Shown here one piece after another: positions 26,401 through 36,184 of a stretch of 64,000 nt of DNA. Source of the stretch: Pohlia nutans (taxonomy: Eukaryota > Streptophyta > Bryopsida > Bryales > Mniaceae); the NCBI GenBank assembly GCA_022496805.1, contig CM040096.1:14881501-14945500 (forward strand), given 5' to 3'. The number at the start of each line of letters is the position of its first letter. Position 1 is the stretch's first letter. The translations under genes were made by a program, and so were the position numbers. The notes beneath the pieces are model-generated. The model was not told where the DNA came from and did not search any database. It saw nothing but the letters and a program-made list of their open reading frames with translations.

Positions 26401-29372
26401 TTGCAATTACTTGAAATTATTATTATTACTTGCAATCACTTGGACGCTCCTCCGATCCATCTCCGGAATCTCTCGCAAACCCATTCTAGTACACCGATTA
26501 TTGCCATTACTGTGAGTCACAGAATTAGTGTGAGACTTTACACCAATCTTCACACTAATTTCAGTACATACATCTTAAATGTACATTATTTTAAAATACT
26601 CTCAATTACTATGACTCACACTTTTGTTCTAATACCACAATTACTGTGAGAATATTGAATTACTGTGACTCACAGCGATGGTAATAATAACCGGTGTCAG
26701 TAGTGAAAAGCTTCTTTTGTGTAAAACTCACCAGCAAGGAGTCCCCACAAAAGTATTTCTGGATCGCTGCCGATCGCCCGTGTCGAACATGCTTGCTGTA
26801 ATACCAAAGTCCCCAAGCTTTACAGATCCCTCTCCGTCCAACAAAATATTTCCAGCCTGAAAATAGGATGACACCAAAAAAAATTAATTTAAAATAAAAT
26901 AAACCAACCTTTACAATCGTGAATGTTGCAAGAAAAGCAATTATGGTATTGCATGCCTAGAAGTCATTGCAGTTGTCCCTCTCTATTATGACATGTTTGG
27001 GAAGCCCTAACTTCAAGGTGGCAGGCATGCATTAATCACAAAAACGACATGTCACATGTGTACCCAGGAGGTGCACTCTTTATTAAAAATTGGCATCACG
27101 TACATTCATGACCCCCTTTAAAATACACCTTAGAAAATTCTTATATTTGTTCATGTGTATGTCTAATGTAAATATACAATCCTATTTTCATCCCTAAATA
27201 TGCTTCTTGTATGTATACATAATATGATAATGTTCAAATTAATCCCCCTCTTGTGCACTCATGTGATTCCTCATACACATAAAAGAGTGCACCCATAGGC
27301 ATGTGTATTGGTTGAAACAATAATATCACCATATGGAGAGTCATATTATTTCGTCGTGAGTTTAATAATGAGGAAGCCATCCCCTACAAACTGAAACTGT
27401 GACAGTGGAAAGCCGTAAATGAATGGTCCAAAATTGCACGTGACTGACGGACTTTCAAGGGCATTAATTAATTAGTTAATTAATACCTTGACATCGCGAT
27501 GAATGTGACCTTGGCGGTGCAGATACTCCAGAGCTTTGAGCGACTCTTTCAAAACGGACGCAATCACGGGCTCCTCGAAACCGTCTTGGAAAGCGGACTT
27601 CATGATGTGTAGACACGAGCCACCCGCCATGTAGGGCATGACCACCCACACGCTTTGTTCCACCACAAACGAGCAGTGCGCCTTCACCAAGTTCACATGG
27701 TTGGTCAAGCTCATGGTCACTGCCTCTCGACGTATATCATCCTGCACACCCACACGGAAGGGCACTTGCTCATTTTGATCTGTGGTGGGGGAGTGTTGCA
27801 TCCTATTTTATTTCATAAATGGCATCTATGAACCCTAAATAGGTTGGATGATCAATCAACAGAATCTTACACCATCAATTCAATTAATCAATCAATCCAC
27901 ACTGGGTGATGGCCTAATATGGGTACCCCCTCCAAAAATAGTGTGATTTTCGAGAAATATCTTTTTGGAAAATTACAAAAATTGGAAAATTACAAAAATT
28001 AGAGGGTGTTATAGACACCATGGCTGCAACTATATACATGGTGTTAAAGACGGAATTTCTAGCACACATAAAATGAGTTAGACATAAGTCACACTATGTG
28101 AGACGAGTAAAAGTGGTACCCATATCAAGCCATTTTGAGTCAATCTTATGTGGAGTTTCTTTTGTTCAATTTTTTTTTTTTTACCAACACATACAATGTT
28201 CTTCATTGATTCTGACGATATAAATTTTGTACCCATCTGAATTATATTTTTCAGAACATGATCGATTAAACTTGTCATTTTAAAACTATGAATCCTTGGT
28301 TCTTTAGGGGTTAATCCAATCATCCGCACTATTCGAAACCAAACAAAAAACCAAAAAATTCAGGAAAACCTGCACTCCTCATAATTGATCATGCAAACCA
28401 TGTTTGTGAAGAAATGCCTCACCACAATTGAAAGATGAAAAAGTGGTCATACTCGTTTCAATCCGTCAAAAGTACGACGTTCAAGAGCACAAAGCTCTAA
28501 AAATGAGGACGAGTGCGTCATTGGACCCAGGCTTCATGGTTTTGAAAATGACAAATTCAGTTGATCATATTGTGAAAACTATCATTCAGATGGGACCAAA
28601 TTTTATATCACCGGAATCACTGAAGAAAATTGCATGTATGTGTTGGTCAAAAAATAAATAAACTTGAACAAAAGGAAGTCCACATATGACCTACTCAAAA
28701 CTGCTAAAAAAAAAGGACATTCAGGCTTTAGGGGTTAATCCACATAAAAATAATAAAACACCAAAAAGAATAAAAATTTCAAGACCAGGAAAACCCTGAA
28801 TTCTAAAAATTCTGCAATTTTGCACTCCTCAAAACTGACATGGTTGTCAACAATGGGACATCATATTGGTGACTGTTTCAGAGCGTGACATATAAGAGGA
28901 AAAAAGATCCAAAAACGAGGACGAGGGTGCCATCATTCCACGTAAAAAAAACAAACACACCAAAAAGAAGAAAAAATTCCAGACCAGGAAACCCTGAATT
29001 CTAATAATTCTGCAATTTTGCACGACTCAATTCTACTGTCAACGATGGGACCTCATATTGGTGTGTTTCAGAGCGTGACATTCAAGAGCAAAAAGCTCCA
29101 AAAATTAGGATTAGTGTAGATCTGAGGTCGCAGAAAAACTGCCAAATTTCACAAAGAAGAGATATGCCCCCGAAACAAACAAAACCAATTGTGAAGAGGA
29201 AGAATTACGATACCAAATTGACGTTGCTGCTCTCCAAATCCAAGGTCTTGATGGCCACGACTTCATTGAAAGGCAAGCAGATGGCGCGGTACACAGTGGA
29301 GCCCAAGCCATACCCTATTTCTTCCAACAGCTTGTACTGCCCGGCGGTAACAGGATACACGAGCTTCTCCAT
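14478..29372 (-). CDS. STE20/FRAY (OSR1/SPAK-like) serine/threonine kinase
   Basis: Exons in transcript order: 29372-29214, 27741-27487, 26856-26732, 25827-25783, 25248-25167, 24509-24441, 23895-23725, 23484-23419, 23148-23080, 22329-22132, 21954-21875, 21523-21491, 20994-20821, 19333-19230, 17707-17555, 17275-17224, 16828-16767, 15755-15639, 14606-14478; about 713 residues. Kinase domain (about 13-285): GYGLGS loop, VAIK (K42), HRDVK (D136), DFG (D154), [15 protein letters not shown] activation segment and [21 protein letters not shown], typical of the plant clade that includes BLUS1 and its relatives. The long tail is charged and probably disordered. It contains [25 protein letters not shown], a Gln/Ser-rich part and a C-terminal coiled coil ending NYCVLV. 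Substrate unknown. The join between exons 13 and 14 is out of phase as called, so a micro-exon or a different donor is likely there. Confidence 0.9.
15222..15405. repeat. Foldback hairpin in the last kinase intron
   Basis: Arms of about 50 bp at 15259-15312 and 15323-15372 are almost perfectly complementary (AGTAAATGGTACAAAAATGA and its inverse, then GGTGAATTCGTGGTGAA). Only about 10 bases form the loop. Weaker pairing continues outward (ACCACAGGGAACCTTGAC against GTCAAGGTGCCCTGTGG), extending each arm to about 90 bp. No coding capacity. Transcribed with the host gene in either direction, it would form a long hairpin RNA. Confidence 0.8.
15400..15590. repeat. Dispersed repeat family E, copy 1
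   Basis: Shares blocks such as CATGCACTCTGCTCATCATC and GTGTGGAATATTCCACACC, in the opposite orientation, with about 30000-30190 and 43060-43260. The three copies are diverged. No terminal repeats were resolved, so the element class is unknown. Confidence 0.6.
17341..17543. mobile_element. TTAA-flanked MITE, type A, right end lost next to exon 15
   Basis: Begins CCCTTAAAAGACC after TTAA (17337-17340) and follows the type A consensus (GATTCATGGTTTTAAAATGA, ATTTTATATCACCGGAATCA). It stops at ACCCAATT, about ten bases from the kinase exon 15 donor at 17553-17554. The normal right end (GGGCTTCTTGGTCC...) is absent, so it was deleted or the splice site took over. Confidence 0.75.
17941..18145. 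mobile_element. TTAA-flanked MITE, type A, complete copy
   Basis: Starts CCCCTAGAGGACCAAGG after TTAA (17937-17940) and ends CTTGGTCCTTTAGGG(T) before TTAA (18146-18149). About 205 bp, no open frame. It is a useful reference copy for the type A family, which occurs some fifteen times in this window. Confidence 0.88.
18710..18790. mobile_element. Very short Stowaway-like MITE (81 bp)
   Basis: CTCCCTCTGTTCCGAAATAA faces TTATTTCGGAACAGTGGGAG in inverted orientation, flanked by TA on both sides (18708-18709 and 18791-18792). It lies in kinase intron 14. Confidence 0.82.
18960..19182. mobile_element. Stowaway-like MITE (223 bp), CATAATAAGAGTCC type
   Basis: CTCCCTCCGTTTCATAATAA faces TTATTATGAAACGGAGGGAG inverted, with TA on both sides (18958-18959 and 19183-19184). 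It shares its ends with the element at 43919-44167. Its right end is 48 bases from kinase exon 14. Confidence 0.9.
19385..20060. repeat. Two dispersed repeats in kinase intron 13
   Basis: About 19385-19582 resembles 42640-42800 (for example CTAAAGTTCAGGGCCAG and GAGAAGCTCTAA). About 19680-19860 resembles 58110-58290 (TCTCACCACCCAATCTTTA, GATGATGTGG). No ends are defined. Both are unclassified dispersed repeats. Confidence 0.6.
20091..20478. repeat. Palindrome of two type A elements head to head
   Basis: Two type A copies lie in opposite orientation around a centre at about 20284 (CATGAGGCCCA/TGGGCCTCATG). Each arm is about 193 bp and differs at few positions (AATGTTCTTCATCGATTC in one, its complement in the other). 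The outer ends lack the standard CCCCTAAAGG terminus. It lies in kinase intron 13. Confidence 0.88.
21663..21836. mobile_element. Tiny CACTA-type element (174 bp)
   Basis: Ends are CACTACTAGCAAAGGCG and, inverted, CACTACAAGGAGAAGG. A perfect 3-bp duplication TGA flanks it (21660-21662 and 21837-21839), as expected for CACTA/EnSpm elements. It contains a 16-bp stem (GCGTTGCTTCTCACTC and its complement). The edge is 38 bases from kinase exon 11. No transposase. Confidence 0.82.
22440..22525. repeat. Dispersed repeat, inverted relative at 26965-27062
   Basis: ATGCCTGCCACCTTGAAGTT and AGGGCTTCCCAAACTTGTCA recur on the opposite strand at about 26965-27062, both inside introns of the kinase gene. 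Transcripts of the gene could pair between these two sites. Confidence 0.65.
22769..23031. mobile_element. Type A TTAA element carrying a nested CACTA-type insertion
   Basis: The left end (ACCCTACAGGAC after TTAA 22765-22768) and interior (CAATGTTCTTCAGTGATTCT, GGTGATATAAAATTGGG) are type A. It is interrupted at AGTTTTGAGTA by the 120 bp element at 22815-22934. The right end is truncated. Confidence 0.75.
22815..22934. mobile_element. CACTA-type MITE nested in a type A element
   Basis: Right end inverted reads CACTACCAAAAAAAAGGGCG; left end CGCTACCAAGAACGGGGTGT has one mutated base in the CACTAC motif. A 3-bp duplication GTA lies on both sides (22812-22814 and 22935-22937). Uninterrupted type A copies read through this point. 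Confidence 0.75.
23997..24215. mobile_element. TTAA-flanked MITE, type A, degraded ends
   Basis: Type A interior is recognisable (AAAGGATTCATGGTTTTAAA, ACCCAATTTGGGCTTCT). Both TTAA-CCCC ends have decayed. It lies in kinase intron 6, between exons 6 and 7. Confidence 0.65.
24821..25159. mobile_element. Tourist/Harbinger-like MITE abutting a kinase splice donor
   Basis: Ends GAGCATCTACACCGTTC and, inverted, GAGCATCCACACCC, with the 3-bp duplication TTA on both sides (24818-24820 and 25160-25162). This is typical of PIF/Harbinger-derived MITEs. Exon 5 of the kinase ends at 25167, so the insertion lies directly after intron position 7. The donor dinucleotide itself is intact. Confidence 0.82.
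25933..26105. mobile_element. TTAA-flanked MITE, type A, shortened
   Basis: Starts CCCCTCAAGGACCATGG after TTAA (25929-25932) and ends TTTTGGTCTTTTAAGGG. The middle is shorter than in complete copies and contains a duplicated AAAATCACTTAA. It lies in a kinase intron. Confidence 0.75.
26342..26705. mobile_element. Probable CACTA-type element with internal hairpin
   Basis: Right end inverted reads CACTACTGACACCGG; left end is TACTACTGGAATGGG. Flanked by AAA on both sides (26339-26341 and 26706-26708). The left part forms a stem of about 62 bp (26344-26405 with 26430-26491; GAGCGTCCAAGTGATTGCAA and its complement). The right part has several TACTGTGAGTCACA motifs in both orientations. It ends 26 bases before kinase exon 3. 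Confidence 0.65.
27064..27297. mobile_element. Small inverted-repeat element, GGTGCACTCT ends
   Basis: GGAGGTGCACTCTTTATTA at the left faces AAGAGTGCACCCATAGG at the right. A related copy is at about 56568-56763 (GGGGGTGCACTCTACATTA ... GTGCACCCCCGG). Both contain a shared CATTCATGACCCCC-like block. Target duplication not resolved. Confidence 0.6.
28115..28310. mobile_element. TTAA-flanked MITE, type A, one end intact
   Basis: Right end TTGGTTCTTTAGGGG before TTAA (28311-28314). The interior (CAATGTTCTTCATTGATTCT) is type A in reverse orientation. The left end is lost. It lies in kinase intron 1. Confidence 0.7.
28520..28734. mobile_element. TTAA-flanked MITE, type A, one end intact
   Basis: Interior matches type A (TTCATGGTTTTGAAAATGAC, ATTTTATATCACCGGAATCA). 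The right end is CAGGCTTTAGGGG before TTAA (28735-28738). The left end (TTGGACCCAGG) has lost the CCCCTAAA motif. Confidence 0.7.
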
Positions 29373-29380
29373 AGCAATCA

Positions 29381-29517
29381 AAATGATCGATAGACTCTCT
29401 TCTTCTGCTTTGAAAATCAAGCGCCAAAATGATCAATAGACTCTCTTCGTCTCCTTTGAAAATCAAGCGCCAAAATGATCGATAGACTCTCTTCGTCTGC
29501 TTTTGAAAATCAAGAAA
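29381..29517. repeat. Three 46-bp tandem repeats in the kinase 5' leader
   Basis: Units begin at 29381, 29427 and 29473 (AAATGATCGATAGACTCTCT...). They lie just upstream of the kinase ATG (29372-29370) in the untranslated leader. The repeats lengthen an open frame upstream of the start, but it has no ATG. I therefore keep the start at MEKLVYPV. Confidence 0.85.
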
Positions 29518-29552
29518 TCTTGCAAGAAACCCTAGACAGTATGAAAACAACA

Positions 29553-30592
29553 ATGGGACTCCGGTGCTTGCGGCTCCATTGAAATTAATTGCCTCGCGGC
29601 CAAGTCAACCTCATACAAACCGAATATGTCTCATGTCCCCAGACCAGGAAGCAATTGCAACTGATTCCTGCAGGAGGTCCTCTCCCTTCCTTAAGGCACT
29701 TGCAGCCTTGCACCATGCCAGGCCCCACCAGATATCCATTGATGCTCTGAAACCATTTTACTATAGAAAAACTGCTACCTGGACCCGAACTTCAGGCTTT
29801 CTCTCTTTCTCTCATGAATGAAGTAAAAGGAGCTCCATGCATGTGGAGGCGAAGCGTAACTTTTCCATCAGAGTTTGAAAGAACACGCCAAGAAACTCGA
29901 GTTTGAAAGAAACGGGACCGAAGTTTAATGGCCGACGTCACTGCTCTTATACAAAAAGAAGTAAAAGTTGTCACTTGTTTTTTACAAAGTTTTCATTCAT
30001 AACATTCCGCAGCTTTGCCTTGCCCCACAAGAGAATGTAAACATATTCCACACCCAACAGTAGCAAATTGGACAGGTGGAGTCCCAAGATGATGAACGGA
30101 GTGCATGAAGGAAAAGCACTGAATGTTATGTTTTTCTGTGGATTGCCATTGTTGAAATTTATTCTCCATGCAATTTCTGTGAGTAACGGACGTCTGTCGA
30201 ATGAGTTCTTGTTTGTTGGATTTGTAGTAACGGTACCATTGACAGGATTCACCAACTTTTTTTTCATTGCATTTTGTGCATGTTGATGGACGACGAGTGA
30301 CAGATCCGTGTCGGTAGGATCCACTTGCGGTAGTGAGTGATCATGATCAGTCGATGAACTCGGAAATGGAAGGAGATCTACTTTTGTGTAGATGACACCA
30401 ATTTTCAAATGTTTATAGCATATAACGTGCTTGGAATTAGAAGGTGAGTTTATGGTTGTTGAAGTTCTCTCGAGATGTAGTTGAAGATTGAGTGTTTGTT
30501 TGGTTTGTTTCGTGAAAGAATGAGCAAGATATTGAGGGTCAAAGTTTGCTTCCTCGTGGCATAGGTTGGGCAATAAAATTTTGGCGCTCAAT
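29553..30592. other. Kinase upstream region and dispersed repeat family E copy 2
   Basis: About 30000-30190 is a copy of the repeat also seen at 15400-15590 and 43060-43260 (ATTGGACAGGTGGAGTCCCA). A 213-codon open frame on the minus strand (29971-30612) runs through this repeat and has no protein resemblance I recognise. I treat it as chance. No promoter element was assigned. Confidence 0.5.
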
Positions 30593-30952
30593 AGAGTTAT
30601 TCTTAAAGTCACCTTGTGTTTGAATAAGATACCGTGAATTTTGCTTTAATGTACTATTATTTGTTCACTCCAAATAGTTAAAAAGTATGGAAAAGCTTGG
30701 TGGTCTATCATTATTAGGTGTGTAAGAGCTTGGTGGTCTCTAAACTCAAGGGAAACTAGTTTAGCCGTCAAGAAAGACGGCTAAACTAGTTTTCCATGAG
30801 TTTGAAGACTACCAAGCTTTTACACACCTAATAATGAGAGACCACTAAGCTCTTCCCTACCTTTTAACTATTTGGAGTGAACAAATAATAGTACATTAAA
30901 GCAAAATTCACGGTATCTTATTCAAACACAAGGTGACTTTAAGGATAACTCT
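30593..30952. repeat. 360 bp foldback palindrome
   Basis: Arms of about 170 bp around a centre at about 30772 (GCCGTCAAGAAAGACGGC). For example TTTGCTTTAATGTACTATTA on the left pairs with TAATAGTACATTAAAGCAAA on the right. Mismatches are few. There is no coding capacity or recognisable end motif. Confidence 0.88.
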
Positions 30953-31291
30953 AATATCTTTTACACTTTTGCAGCAAGTGAAATAAAATAAAATTTTAAG
31001 AGTCTATTTTGTAGTATATCTTGGGAGGATTTCAAAAAAAATGAGGTTTATTTTGTAATTTCAAGCAATTTTTGCGCTATAAGCAATATGTTGTTTAGAT
31101 AATCCAACATGCAATTCACTCATTACAAAAAAATTCAGGCCTTCAAAAGGATGCTAACTCATCCAAATTGCCATGCAAAAATAATAATAATAAAAAATTC
31201 AATTCAATTCAAAAAAATTATTAAAAAAATCAAGTCTGACGTGGAAAAAATGGTGCCACATCACACTGGATTTTTTTAATATTTAATTGTG

Positions 31292-31292
<1 letters not shown>

Positions 31293-31372
<80 letters not shown>
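31293..31372. repeat. (TA)n microsatellite, about 80 bp
   Basis: An uninterrupted TA dinucleotide run. It is likely to be length-variable between individuals. Confidence 0.98.
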
Positions 31373-31377
<5 letters not shown>

Positions 31378-31496
31378 TGCATGGTAATTTGATTGAGCTA
31401 GCAACCTTTTGGAGGCCAGACTTTTTTGTAATGGATTGTGGTCTCAAAGGAGCATTGACATTTAAATCCATTTGTGCCATCAAAGTGACCTCTTAA

Positions 31497-32045
31497 CCCC
31501 TAAACGCTAAAACAACCATTTTCTGGTCGCTACCCAAATCTAACGGGTTGCCCGGAATAAAAATATATTTTTTGAAAAAATAAAAAATATTTTAAAATAC
31601 TACATCAAGTCTACTTTCCAATGCAATTTGAATTATGTCAATCCGAGCTAAACTCCATCTGGGAGAATTTTCCAAAGTGGATCACCTCAACATTGTTTGT
31701 GTTATAAAATTTTCTATTTGGGGAAAGTAATGATGTTCCCTTCATGATTTCTTTTGCTTTTTTGAAGTTTACAATAGATAAACCAACTTTAACCAATCAT
31801 GCAAAATTTCAAATTCTAAAACCGAAAACTATAATTTATACAAATTTTCTACAAATTTTCAAAGGATAATGCTTTTAAATTCATAAATTAAAAAATTAAG
31901 TTATTTTTGGAAGTTTGACCGTACGGATAATTTGTAGAGATGATGCCCTACATTTTGTCTATTGAACCAAACTTCATCAAACATATGGAAGGCATATATT
32001 ATAACACATCTATGTTTTGTCCAATACCTCTTGGGCTTTTAGGGG
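31497..32045. mobile_element. TTAA-flanked MITE with distinct interior
   Basis: Starts CCCCTAAACGCTAAAAC after TTAA (31493-31496) and ends TTGGGCTTTTAGGGG before TTAA (32046-32049). It is 549 bp. The interior does not match types A, C or H. Confidence 0.78.
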
Positions 32046-32249
32046 TTAAGGTGTTCCAAATGTGCAATTTTAGATCCACATACATTAGAATCATCCAAGA
32101 ATTTAAAAGGAAATTACATAAATCTTGGATTGGTTTTAGACAACAACCACAATTTTGCATAAATTACTCAACCCATTTTACTGTTGGCACCCTTTTTGTG
32201 ATGACAAAAATTAGGATTAAGGAACTATCAAAAGTTACAAACACACATT

Positions 32250-35200
32250 GAATTAAATTATACTCTCTCTGTCCTACTAAAAGATCATGATATCCACTTA
32301 AATTTTGTTCCAAAATAAAATGTGGATTTCCAGTCGTACTTATTCACCACCAGCAATTAAGCTTCACGTGTTCTTGACAATTGTTTAAGGGCATTGCAAA
32401 CAATTTGGAAGCTTAATCCATGGATTTGATCATGCTAATCATGGATTATTGTCATGGATTTTGATCATGGATACACTTTCTGGGAGTCAAAATACTCCCT
32501 CTGTAATCATGGGATTAAGCTTAATTCATGGACTTCAATGAAAACAAGGCGTTTTAATGGGTTAGAGGGAGTATGTGGTTTATTTTACAAGACACCTATT
32601 AAATAAAAATCTGTGAGAATTCACTATCGAAAATTTAGATAACCATGAGAGAACAAAGACAGGGTGTCAATTATTCAAGGTTGATAAAAATTATGTATTT
32701 TTTTGATACTATAGCCTCAAAGAAATGCGAGATAGCACATTACATTTAATATAGGGTCACTTGTAATACCCAAAATTATGTTTATAGTATTTCTAAAATA
32801 GCATTATAGTAATTGGTAGGAAAAAAATAATTATTTTAGGGTGAGTTTTTTTTAGGATGTCGTGTGAGAAAAATATAAGAATTAGATGAAAACTATGTTA
32901 GTGAACACATTATGAATGTTGTAGTGATGTTGGTGTGATTTGTTTTGGGTTTTGCGGACTTCTTTCAATTAAGTGAGCCAGTACTAATGGGCTCATACAT
33001 GTTCCTTACATTGTAGCGCAATTCTAAAGCATTTCAAGAAAAAATTTAAAAATCATAAAATAATATACAGCCTGAATTACTAAGGAGATCATAATTTATA
33101 ATTACACATAGGGTGGCAAGACAATGAAGAAAGCTGAATTATTAAAAAAAAAAATATAGGGTTCACTAAAATGCAGAAAATGAGGTAAATAGCCCCCCAA
33201 CAAATATGTGTTGTATGCTCGTGTATCCCAAAGAATACATTAAGTGACTTCCCTGGGATAATTTTTTAAATATCCCTGGGTATATATATGTGTATATGTA
33301 TATGTATATATATGTATGTATTCTAATTTATATTAAAAAAGTATAATGTTAAAAGGAAAAGAACAAATTGTAATTTTTTATACATTTTATGTACATTATG
33401 TTCGTTTACTATATAAATTTATTTATTTATTTTATATCTAAATATATTTTAATCATGTGGATAAAATTAGATTTCCACCTATGTACATTTATGTACATAC
33501 ATACATAGATACATATATACATACATATGTGTATACATTTCTTGATATTTAATCCATCCTGTGTTTTCCACCCATAGAGGTTTAATTTTTCTTTTAGGAA
33601 TGTCAATAAGTGCAGATGGTGTAAAATGCTTTGGCAATCTTGATGATGGTGATGATGTAAAAGATGAAGAATTTTGGTTGGTTGGCTCAAATCTTCTTTT
33701 GATATCTTGTTTGTGTAAAATGATTGAGTGGAGGTCGACTTTCTTGATTTTTCATCGCTTGTTGAAATTAGATCCCATAAAATAAATTTTATATATAGGA
33801 TTAAAGTTCGCATGCTCCAAAAATCATTAAACCACTTCTTTCCCTTCAAATATGAATCATCTATGTTTTCTTCCATTTGAATTATTACCCAGTTATTTCC
33901 ACCACAAGAGCGTAACTATTTACTTTCTTAAAGATATTATTTAGAATTGTGAATAAAAATTAATTAATTAATTAATGTAGTTAATAATCTTCAAAATAAG
34001 AGCACTCTATAACTCTATTAAATAAGTATGATTTGTGTGGAACATAGAAACAAAAAATAATAACAATGTTATGTGTAAAAAAACAAAAAAGGGATAATAA
34101 AAACAAAAATGTAAAACTGTTTTTTGCGATGTGTCTTATTTTCTCATTGTATATGATTTTATATAGTTAAAGTAAAAGTTACTTTGATCGTCAAAGTAAA
34201 AGTTCATTTTGTTGAAAGAAAAAGGAATTCAAATAAAATGTAAAAGTGCATTACACTATAGAAAACGTACTCAAAGAAAATGTAAAACTTCTATTCTGTT
34301 TTCTGAACTCCAAATTGAATGTAAAAGTGCTATTTGTAAAGAAATGAGGGAAATAAAAAAGAGAAATGTAATAATGCTTTTGTGGACTAAATCTTGGGCA
34401 AGGGTCTTGGGCCGGATTCTTCGGGTGGGGTCTTGGAGTGGCATCTTGGGGTGGGGTCTTCGGGTGGGGTCTTCGGGTGGCGTCTTAGGATGGGGTCTTA
34501 CTAGTAGAAAACTTTAGTCCTAAGGGATTATTTAAGTCACAAAAGACAAGTCACAAAGAATCAAATTTCTACTAGAATCACGTAGACATGGGTCTTGGGG
34601 TGGGATCATAAATAGGGGTCTTGGAGTGGGGTAGTAGAAAGGGTATTGGGGGGGGGGGGGGGGGGGGGGGGGGGATCGTAGACATGGATTTTAGAGTAGA
34701 GTCGTAGACATGGGTCTTAGGATGGAGTCGTAAACAAGGCTCTTGATATATATAAAGTGGAATTTTCTTTAGTTTAGTTTAGTTTCAGTTTTGGTTTTTT
34801 ATTTTTTATTTTTGTTCATCGTCCATTTGCCCATCATTTTGGTAGTAGCAACTTTTAGGATTTGATAATTGATCTTTTGCAAAAAAAATTAAAGATCAGA
34901 TGAAATGTGATTGTAGGGTCTTGAAGTTCATATTGAGAGCGAGCACCTAAAAAATTCAGATTATTTAATAGCATAACTTAGTAAATATTTGAATTCAAAA
35001 TTATTATTATTTTGTGTTGATGAAAAAACATGTTGACACATTTTGAAAAAAACATGATTGAGCAAGAAAACTTAGAAAACTGTGGTTTTTGTGTCCAATG
35101 GGAGATGAAATGGGGAATGCGCTTTCAAAATTTCACAATATTCTAAAATTTATATTTTAATTTTTGATGATGCTTGCAATCCATAGTAATGAGATGAGAG

Positions 35201-36184
35201 CACAAGAATAGGCACACTTGTCCCTTCCTTGAGTTCTTTCGGTCTACTCCATCTTTGAGATAACAATGATTACCTTAGTTGTATGGCCTTTTCAATTTGT
35301 GTCTAAATTGAATCAATAACTAAAAGTTCGGAAGTAGTGCAGGATGTTCAACCTCAAATTCATGTACAAAGTAAAGTTAGCTTATAATTCAACAATACCA
35401 ACCATTGAATTTAATATTAGGTAGTAATGTTTTAGAATATATATATATATTTTTTATTTTTTTATTTATTTTTATTTTTATCTTTTTTTATCTTTTTTTA
35501 TCTTTTTAAATAGATTTTAATTTTTTTTCACTCAAAATTTGAAAACAAGACACTAAAAAACCAATGACATTTATTTTTTTAAATAGATATTTAAATCATC
35601 TGGAATCAACTCATGTATAACTAAAATAAGTTGTTAAATTCAAATTAAAGTCAAAGAGGTGAAATTTCACAAACACCTCAAAATAAAGAAGCCTTTCAAA
35701 ATAAAGAAGCCTTTTGATCACTAGGTGCTTGAGAAGAAAGACTTAATTCATACAAACTTATTGAAACAAATTATGATTGATTCAAATTTAATTAAAATAT
35801 TGTTAAGTGCTCATTGAATCCAATTAAATAAAATGTGATGAATATTTTATTGAATCATATATTTTATTGAAAATATTAAATACTAAAGTTTAAAAGACAC
35901 TACTAAAATTTGTATGCATGATTAATCACCTATTCTACTACGTTACTTGTAGTTAAATTATTATTATTTGATTATTTACACATACATACACAAAGCTATT
36001 TATTTCCTAGCGAATAATATATTTTTCAAGAGGTTAAACACAAATAATCAGTTCTCAATCTTATTGACTCATAAAAGTACACAATCTAATCTACATGTAC
36101 TGTACAAATTCTGGCAATAGATTTTAATTTCATAGCACAAGATAGACAATAGACATAAGAGGTAAAATAAATCAATCAATAAAT
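32250..36184. other. AT-rich spacer without a recognised gene
   Basis: Very AT-rich, with simple-sequence tracts. On the minus strand around 33560-33770 a Ser/Thr/Pro-rich open frame reads RRFEPTNQNSSSFTSSPSSR and PKRKIKPLWVENTGWIKYQ. It looks more protein-like than its surroundings, but I cannot place it in a family or find splice partners. It could be an exon of an unknown gene or chance. Confidence 0.4.
34398..34740. repeat. G-rich GGGGTCTT minisatellite and poly(G) tract
   Basis: About 34398-34500 is a degenerate array of units near GGGTGGGGTCTTC. A weaker array continues to about 34740. Inside it, 34648-34674 is an unbroken run of about 27 G. It is strikingly G-rich within otherwise AT-rich DNA. 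The plus strand has the G-run spacing needed for G-quadruplexes. Confidence 0.9.

Noticed and set aside
29205..29420. Longer N-terminus for the kinase (IFKAEEESLSIILIA before MEKLVYPV)
   Set aside because: The upstream extension has no ATG and lies in the 46-bp repeats; the family match begins after MEKL.
29971..30612. 213-codon open frame on the minus strand
   Set aside because: It is the longest intergenic frame, but it runs through a dispersed repeat (family E), has no recognisable domain or biased composition, and its C-terminal part recurs only because the repeat recurs.
34209..34517. 102-codon frame ending in Gly/Trp/Val repeats
   Set aside because: The repeats are the translation of the G-rich minisatellite.
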